A DNA stretch of 10,120 nucleotides, from contig DAOUBX010000122.1 in the NCBI GenBank assembly GCA_034432445.1, positions 1-10,120 of the forward strand, given 5' to 3'. The notes below the pieces were generated by a model. The model was not told where the DNA came from. It searched no databases and saw nothing but the letters and a program-made list of their open reading frames with translations. This DNA comes from JANWYQ01 sp034432445. Lineage in GTDB: Bacteria > Chloroflexota > Anaerolineae > JAAEKA01. This document shows positions 6,127 to 10,120 of this stretch, one piece after another (position 1 is the stretch's first letter; every line of letters starts with the position of its first letter). The translations under genes were made by a program, and so were the position numbers.

Positions 6127-7680
6127 TCAACTTGCCGTGGCCAGCTCCGGCAGCACCTCGGCGATGAGCTCGCGATCGGTGGCCGTGGCCAGCTCCATGA
6201 CCTTCTCCTCGGTGGCTTCCTCGCGGCTCAGAAAACCGCGAATACGGCCGCCGGCCATGACCATGATGCGATCGCTCATGCCCAGGATCTCCGGCAACTC
6301 GGAGCTGACCATCAGGATCGCCACGCCTTGCCTGGCCAGGTCGTTGATCATGCGGTAGATCTCGACCTTGGCGCCCACGTCGATGCCGCGCGTCGGCTCA
6401 TCGAAGATCAGCAGCCGCGGCTTGGTGGCCAGCCACTTGCTCAGCACCACCTTCTGCTGCGTGCCGCCTGATAGGTTGATCGCCAATTGATCCTGGCTAA
6501 AGGCTTTGATGGCCAGGGTGTCGATGAACTCGCCGGCCAGTGTCGCCTCCTTCTTCTGGTTGGTGCGCAACCCGCGCGTCAGTCGCTCTAGGACGGAGAT
6601 GGTGATGTTCTCGCGTACGTTCATCTGCAGGAACAGGCCCTGGCGCTTGCGGTCCTCGGTCAACAGGCCGATGCCGTGCTGCACCGCATCGCGCGAGGAC
6701 TTGATTGTGACCGGCTGGCCGTCGATGTAGAAGCGGCCGCTGTCGATGGGGTCGGCGCCGAAGATGGCCCGCACCAGCTCCGTCCGTCCGGCGCCTACCA
6801 GCCCGGCCAGCCCCAGCACCTCGCCGGCATAGACCGAGAAGCTGATGTCGCGCAGCCGGTTGCCCTGGTTCAGCCCCTCGACGCGCAACACCTCGTGGCC
6901 GCGCTCGGCCGGCTGCTTGGGGAACTGCTCCGACAGATCGCGGCCGACCATCAGCCGGATCAGCTTGTCCACGTCCAGGGTGTTGGTGGGCTGAGTGGCG
7001 ATGCGGCGGCCATCGCGCAGCACGGTGGTACGGTCGCTGATCTGGAACACCTCCTCCAGGTGGTGGCTGATGTAGATCACCGCCACCCCCTCGGCCTTCA
7101 GCTCGCGCACGATGTTGAACAGCTCGCTGATCTCGCGGATGCTCAGCGAGGAGGTCGGCTCGTCCATGATGATCAGGTCGGCCTTGTGATAGAGCGCCTT
7201 GGCCACCTCGACCATCTGCTGCATGCCCACGCCCAGCTCGCCCACCGGCGTGCGCGGGTCGATGTCCAGGTGCAAGCGGGCCAGCAACGCGCGCGCCTCG
7301 CGGTGCATGTCGGACCACTTCAACGCCACCCCGCGCGTCAGCTCGCTGCCCAGGAAGATGTTCTCGGTGACCGACAGGTAGGGGACCTGGTTCAGCTCCT
7401 GGTAGATCGTCGTGATGCCGGCCAGCTGCGCTTGGCGCGGGTTGCGAAAGGCCACCGGCTGGCCTTTGAAGGTGATCTCACCTGCGTCTGGCTCGTAAAC
7501 GCCGGAGAGGATCTTCATCAGGGTCGACTTGCCGGCGCCGTTTTCGCCCACCAGGGCGTGGACCTCGCCCTTGCGCACATCGAAATCGACCTTGCTCAGG
7601 GCCAGCACACCGGGAAAGCGCTTGGTGATGCCGCGCATCTCAAGGAGGGGTGGTTGGGTTGTGTCAGCTCCGTTGTTCAT
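6127..7680 (-). CDS. sugar ABC transporter ATP-binding protein, RbsA/MglA type with two NBDs
   Basis: The product has 517 residues with two fused nucleotide-binding domains, the normal form for ribose/galactose/xylose importers. The first NBD has Walker A GENGAGKST (45-53), the signature variant LGVGMQQMVEVAKAL (149-163), Walker B LIIMDEPTSSLS (169-180) and the switch histidine in ISHHLEE (204-210). The second has a degenerate Walker A (LVGAGRTE, 294-301), an intact LSGGTQQK (403-410) and Walker B LLIFDEPTRGID (423-434). Loss of the Walker A lysine in the second NBD is usual for this family and not a defect. It powers uptake through the adjacent permease. No strong Shine-Dalgarno precedes the ATG at 7680, but the protein starts in register with family members. 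The 110-bp gap to the upstream URO-D-like gene may hold a regulatory site, though I see no clear promoter. The ligand is unknown. Confidence 0.95.
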   Translation of the reverse strand: MNNGADTTQPPLLEMRGITKRFPGVLALSKVDFDVRKGEVHALVGENGAGKSTLMKILSGVYEPDAGEITFKGQPVAFRNPRQAQLAGITTIYQELNQVPYLSVTENIFLGSELTRGVALKWSDMHREARALLARLHLDIDPRTPVGELGVGMQQMVEVAKALYHKADLIIMDEPTSSLSIREISELFNIVRELKAEGVAVIYISHHLEEVFQISDRTTVLRDGRRIATQPTNTLDVDKLIRLMVGRDLSEQFPKQPAERGHEVLRVEGLNQGNRLRDISFSVYAGEVLGLAGLVGAGRTELVRAIFGADPIDSGRFYIDGQPVTIKSSRDAVQHGIGLLTEDRKRQGLFLQMNVRENITISVLERLTRGLRTNQKKEATLAGEFIDTLAIKAFSQDQLAINLSGGTQQKVVLSKWLATKPRLLIFDEPTRGIDVGAKVEIYRMINDLARQGVAILMVSSELPEILGMSDRIMVMAGGRIRGFLSREEATEEKVMELATATDRELIAEVLPELATAS

Positions 7681-7790
7681 CTGATTACCATGGATTTCCG
7701 TTATGGCTCGGTCAACTGGTCACGGGGTCAGGGTGTACGAACCTCAGCGGCTGTGTCCGCTTCGTGGCGTTAGACGGTGAAATCTGTTCA
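7681..7790. other. 110-bp gap between URO-D-like gene and ABC ATPase
   Basis: GGTCA occurs three times in the same direction, at 7710-7714, 7719-7723 and 7726-7730. A small hairpin, GTGAA/TTCAC (7777-7781 with 7787-7791), overlaps the stop of the upstream gene. No convincing promoter or T-rich terminator is visible on the minus strand, so read-through from the URO-D-like genes is the simplest reading. Confidence 0.35.
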
Positions 7791-8900
7791 CTAGGCTTTA
7801 CGCCACTGCTCCAAGCGGCGGATAATGGCAAGCTGCTCTTCTGCGTCGTTGGCGGCGATCCAGAGGAACAGCCCTTCCGGCCGCATCGCCGCCATAAAGT
7901 CCTCTAGTTCCGCCTGCCTCAGGTCGACGATCACCGGCACGCGACGGGCTTGTAGACTGCGGATCAGCGACACCCACTGCATGATTGGCTGGTCATCGCC
8001 CACGCCCTGCACCCACTGGATGGCATGCACCTCTGGCACGCTGAGGATGGCGTCCAGGTGGCGGGCGATGCGCTTGCCGTCCACGTGGAAGATGTTGTGG
8101 GTCATGGTCTTGACCTCACGCTGCAAGATCGGCAGGCCAAACCGGCGGAACATGGCGGGTGAGATCAGATTGGCAAAGTCACAGCTGGGGATGTGCATCC
8201 GGCCGTAGGAGGGGATGCCCATCCAGCTCACCGAGAGCTGGCCGGCCGCCTTGAGCTGGGCATCGAAGTGATCGTAGATCGTCTCGAAGTCGGCGATGGC
8301 GAGCTCGGCCAGGCGCATCACTTGCTCTGGGCTGTCGATCATGTCGATGCAGAGCTGCTGCGGGTCTCGCCAGGCCGCTGCGCAGTCCAGCCCTGGGTGC
8401 AGGTCGGTGTAGCCGACCAGATAGCGGCTCTGGCAGCGTTCCAGGGCGCAGCGGGTCAGCTCGTTGATCTTCTGGAAGTAGAAATTAGCGGGGCTGAAAC
8501 GCAGCCGCTCCACGTCGGCCCAATCGTGGACGATGGGCGTAGACCAGGAAGTCACCTCGCCGAAGTGCAGCGGCGCGCCGTAGAAGGCAGCGTAGACGTC
8601 TGGCCCAAGGTTAGGCCAGTAGACCGGGAAGGTTTCGCCGTGAAAGGCGACGCCGGCAAGCGACGACTCGAAGCGGTCGAGCTGGTACTCGGGATCCAGC
8701 CAGCGCGCTCGGCGCTCGTCCTCGGTCAGGCCGGCCAGGTCGGCGCCGCTGTCCAGGAAAGCGTTGTGGGCGATAAAGCGCACCGGCGGCCGATCGAGCA
8801 TCTCGCCGGCAAACCACGCCTCGATGCGCTGCATCGCTTGCTCGCAGTCTGGCTTGCACTCTAGCCCAATTGTCTTCTGTGGCCCATCCGCCGTCCTCAT
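7791..8900 (-). CDS. uroporphyrinogen decarboxylase-like (URO-D superfamily) protein, second of two
   Basis: The product has 369 residues and is predicted to be cytosolic. It belongs to the URO-D/corrinoid-methyltransferase superfamily (COG0407-like TIM barrels). Recognisable parts are AMQRIEAWFAGEMLDRPPVRF near the start (22-42), the central SPAMFRRFGLPIL (247-259), and FHVDGKRIARHLDAIL (271-286), where methyltransferases such as MtaA or CmuA carry a zinc-binding HxCG. Here it is H272-V-D-G, so the thiol ligand is missing. HemE function is unlikely: the N-terminal part does not look like HemE, and a near-identical role in the neighbouring paralogue would be odd. The ATG at 8900 is chosen because GAGG lies 8 nt upstream. 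An in-frame start at 8933 would only translate an octamer repeat. It is 29 bp after its paralogue and 110 bp before the transporter genes. The reaction is not known; a role with the imported solute is an inference. Confidence 0.82.
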   Translation of the reverse strand: MRTADGPQKTIGLECKPDCEQAMQRIEAWFAGEMLDRPPVRFIAHNAFLDSGADLAGLTEDERRARWLDPEYQLDRFESSLAGVAFHGETFPVYWPNLGPDVYAAFYGAPLHFGEVTSWSTPIVHDWADVERLRFSPANFYFQKINELTRCALERCQSRYLVGYTDLHPGLDCAAAWRDPQQLCIDMIDSPEQVMRLAELAIADFETIYDHFDAQLKAAGQLSVSWMGIPSYGRMHIPSCDFANLISPAMFRRFGLPILQREVKTMTHNIFHVDGKRIARHLDAILSVPEVHAIQWVQGVGDDQPIMQWVSLIRSLQARRVPVIVDLRQAELEDFMAAMRPEGLFLWIAANDAEEQLAIIRRLEQWRKA

Positions 8901-8902
8901 GC

Positions 8903-8934
8903 TCTTTACCTCATCACCTCGTCGCCTTGTCACC
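8903..8934 (-). repeat. degenerate octamer tandem repeat carrying a stop codon and an RBS
   Basis: Read on the minus strand, four 8-nt units follow each other: GGTGACAA, GGCGACGA, GGTGATGA, GGTAAAGA. The first unit contains the TGA stop of the upstream URO-D-like gene (8932-8930). The GAGG formed across the third and fourth units is the ribosome-binding site of the downstream gene (start 8900). The period matches the (ATTGGTGG)x3 array at 4923-4946. Confidence 0.6.
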
Positions 8935-10021
8935 CTTCGCGAATCGCACGCACCATCGCCCAGAAGTTCTCCAGTGGCGTGTCGAGCTGCACATGGTGCG
9001 TCGGGCCGAGGATCAGGCCACTGCGCCGGCCCAGGGTCTCCTGGCGCAGCCGCACCTCGGCGGCCACATCAGCCGGCGTACCGTAAGGCAGCGTGTGCTG
9101 CTCGTCGATGGAGCCCCAGAAGCAGAGCCGGTCGCCGAAAGCCCGACCCACCTCGGCCGGGTCCATCGAGCGCGGCTGAATAGGGTTGAGCACGTCGAGG
9201 CCGATCTCGATCAGGTCGGGGATGATGGGCCAGATGTTGCCGTCGGAGTGGTAGGCTACCTTGAGCGCCGGGTTGATCCGCTTCAGCGTTGCGATGAACG
9301 TGGCCAGGCGCGGCTTGAGCATGCGCCGCCACGTGGCCGGGGAGATGAGCATGCGATCCTGGGCGCCCACGTCGTCGCCCAGCCAGATCATGTCTACGCC
9401 GAGCTCGACCAGCTTCACGGCCGCGGTCAGGTGATACCGGTACGGGATCTCCAGGATGCGATCGATCAGCTCTGGGTTGAGCGCCAGGTCCTCGAGCGCC
9501 TGCTGATAGCCGCGCAGCGCCCAGGCTGTTTCCCAGATGGTGGTGACGGTCACGCCGACGATCCAGTATTCGTCGCCGAACTCGCGAACCACTCGCTCAG
9601 CCTCGGTGTACAACTCGGGGCGGTGCGGGTCAGGTGGTTGGTAGCGGTCGATCGCGGCTTCGTCTGCCAGGGGATGGCCCACCATCTCGGTGTAGTGGCC
9701 AACGCCGAAAGGGGTCTCGTAGGGCACGTTGCGCCAGGTCACGCCCCACTCGTCGGTGTAGGTCACGCCGTCCTGGCTGAGCGCAGCCGTGGCGTAGTAG
9801 GAGTTGGCCCAGCCGACCGAGGTCAGCAGCAAGTCCTCGTCCAGCGCCCGCTCCAGCACATAGGTGTTGCCGCCGCCGTGCGGGTTGTGCATGGCGGCAT
9901 CCGCGATGCCCAGCTCCCGCCGCAGCCGCGCCGCAAACTCCGGTGTAAAGCTGATTTGCATCGGACAGCGGTCGGGCCTTTCGTGGCTCAAAGCGGTTTG
10001 CACGCGCTCGCGGTGTTTCAT
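8930..10021 (-). CDS. uroporphyrinogen decarboxylase-like (URO-D superfamily) protein, first of two
   Basis: The product has 363 residues and no signal peptide. It has a typical URO-D-superfamily opening (MKHRERVQTALSHERPDRCP, 1-20). Then come the WLGDDVGAQDRMLISP segment (213-228), YHSDGNIWPIIPDLIEIGLD (257-276), LNPIQP (278-283), FWGSID (301-306), and the closing GPTHHVQLDTPLENFWAM (339-356). These match the large COG0407 group found near sugar transporters and corrinoid systems, not true HemE. The H258-S-D-G motif replaces the zinc-binding HxCG of MtaA/CmuA-type methyltransferases. The paralogue downstream shares the superfamily and the HxDG motif but little else at the ends. The ATG at 10021 fits the family start, but I see no Shine-Dalgarno. 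It is the first gene in view of the minus-strand transporter block. The substrate is unknown. A decarboxylase, a methyl transferase or a lyase on an imported compound are all possible. Confidence 0.87.
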   Translation of the reverse strand: MKHRERVQTALSHERPDRCPMQISFTPEFAARLRRELGIADAAMHNPHGGGNTYVLERALDEDLLLTSVGWANSYYATAALSQDGVTYTDEWGVTWRNVPYETPFGVGHYTEMVGHPLADEAAIDRYQPPDPHRPELYTEAERVVREFGDEYWIVGVTVTTIWETAWALRGYQQALEDLALNPELIDRILEIPYRYHLTAAVKLVELGVDMIWLGDDVGAQDRMLISPATWRRMLKPRLATFIATLKRINPALKVAYHSDGNIWPIIPDLIEIGLDVLNPIQPRSMDPAEVGRAFGDRLCFWGSIDEQHTLPYGTPADVAAEVRLRQETLGRRSGLILGPTHHVQLDTPLENFWAMVRAIREG

Positions 10022-10030
10022 AGGTGGCTA

Positions 10031-10044
10031 GTAACTACTCAGCC
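10031..10044. repeat. 14-nt intergenic repeat, inverted partner of 138-151
   Basis: GTAACTACTCAGCC here is the exact complement of GGCTGAGTAGTTAC at 138-151. Both copies lie in non-coding DNA upstream of a gene start, in the same orientation relative to that gene (about 10 nt before the URO-D-like start and about 120 nt before SpoVS). One 14-nt match is near the chance level for 10 kb, so this is only a candidate dispersed repeat. Confidence 0.35.
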
Positions 10045-10069
10045 ATAGGTGCCGGGCATTTGGATTCTG

Positions 10070-10079
10070 GTTTGCAAAC
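10070..10079. promoter_or_regulatory. 10-bp palindrome upstream of the URO-D/transporter block, possible operator
   Basis: GTTTGCAAAC is a perfect palindrome 49 bp upstream of the first URO-D-like start. LacI-family repressors of sugar operons bind short even palindromes of this general kind, so it is a reasonable operator candidate. A second palindrome, ACCTAGGT, lies at 10095-10102. I see no clear -35/-10 pair in this stretch, and no regulator gene is in the window. Confidence 0.3.
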
Positions 10080-10120
10080 GTGTCTGCGAAGCCAACCTAG
10101 GTCGCAAATCGCCTACAAAT

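Noticed and set aside
6676..7773. A 365-codon open frame on the plus strand
   Set aside because: It is antisense to the ABC ATPase, which carries both Walker and signature motifs. Its translation is a low-complexity H/D/Q/L-rich sequence without a domain.
8901..8933. Earlier in-frame start for the second URO-D-like protein
   Set aside because: The extra 11 codons only translate the octamer repeat and overlap the previous stop. The ATG at 8900 has an SD at proper distance.
7791..10021. HemE (heme biosynthesis) for either URO-D-like gene
   Set aside because: The motifs around HxDG and the transporter context match the COG0407-like groups, and two divergent copies side by side with no other heme gene do not fit hemE.
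8870..10048. A 392-codon open frame on the plus strand
   Set aside because: It is antisense to almost the whole first URO-D-like gene, whose protein has clear family motifs. Its translation is rich in V, R, H and G with no recognisable domain, typical of a GC-rich shadow frame.

Overview
The window looks like a chromosomal piece of a moderately GC-rich, non-spore-forming bacterium, most likely a member of Chloroflexota (Anaerolineae/Caldilineae-like). This is an inference from four things: a SpoVS-family gene, the holB-ricT pair, two uroporphyrinogen-decarboxylase-like (COG0407-type) genes beside a ribose-type ABC transporter, and short octanucleotide tandem repeats between genes. No 16S rRNA or other taxonomic marker is present, so the placement is tentative.

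Layout. Positions 1-160 hold imperfect inverted repeats and no gene. A SpoVS-family gene (268-621, +) follows. It is separated from the convergent ricT gene by an almost ideal bidirectional terminator (758-798, 17-bp perfect stem). On the minus strand, holB (DNA polymerase III delta') and ricT (PSP1 domain) form a two-gene operon (2865 to 813). Its visible sigma70-type promoter is at 2896-2924. A divergent, near-consensus promoter (TTGACA-17 bp-TATGAT, 3079-3107) drives a thioredoxin gene (3181-3513, +) and a TrpB2-type PLP enzyme gene (3552-4922, +), which probably form one transcript.

The right half is a minus-strand block of four genes: two URO-D-superfamily proteins (10021-8930 and 8900-7791), a tandem-NBD sugar ABC ATPase of the RbsA/MglA type (7680-6127) and an RbsC-type permease (6093-5035). 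No substrate-binding protein or sugar-processing enzyme is present inside the window, so the substrate cannot be read from it. The URO-D-like proteins are neither HemE nor clearly zinc-dependent corrinoid methyltransferases, because each has H-x-D-G where the methyltransferases have H-x-C-G. What they do with a sugar-type transporter is the least explained part of the window.

Smaller observations: an octamer-derived repeat supplies the stop codon of one URO-D gene and the ribosome-binding site of the next, there is a second octamer array after the TrpB-like gene, and several palindromes sit near promoters or starts. I see no tRNA, rRNA, CRISPR array, transposase or phage gene.
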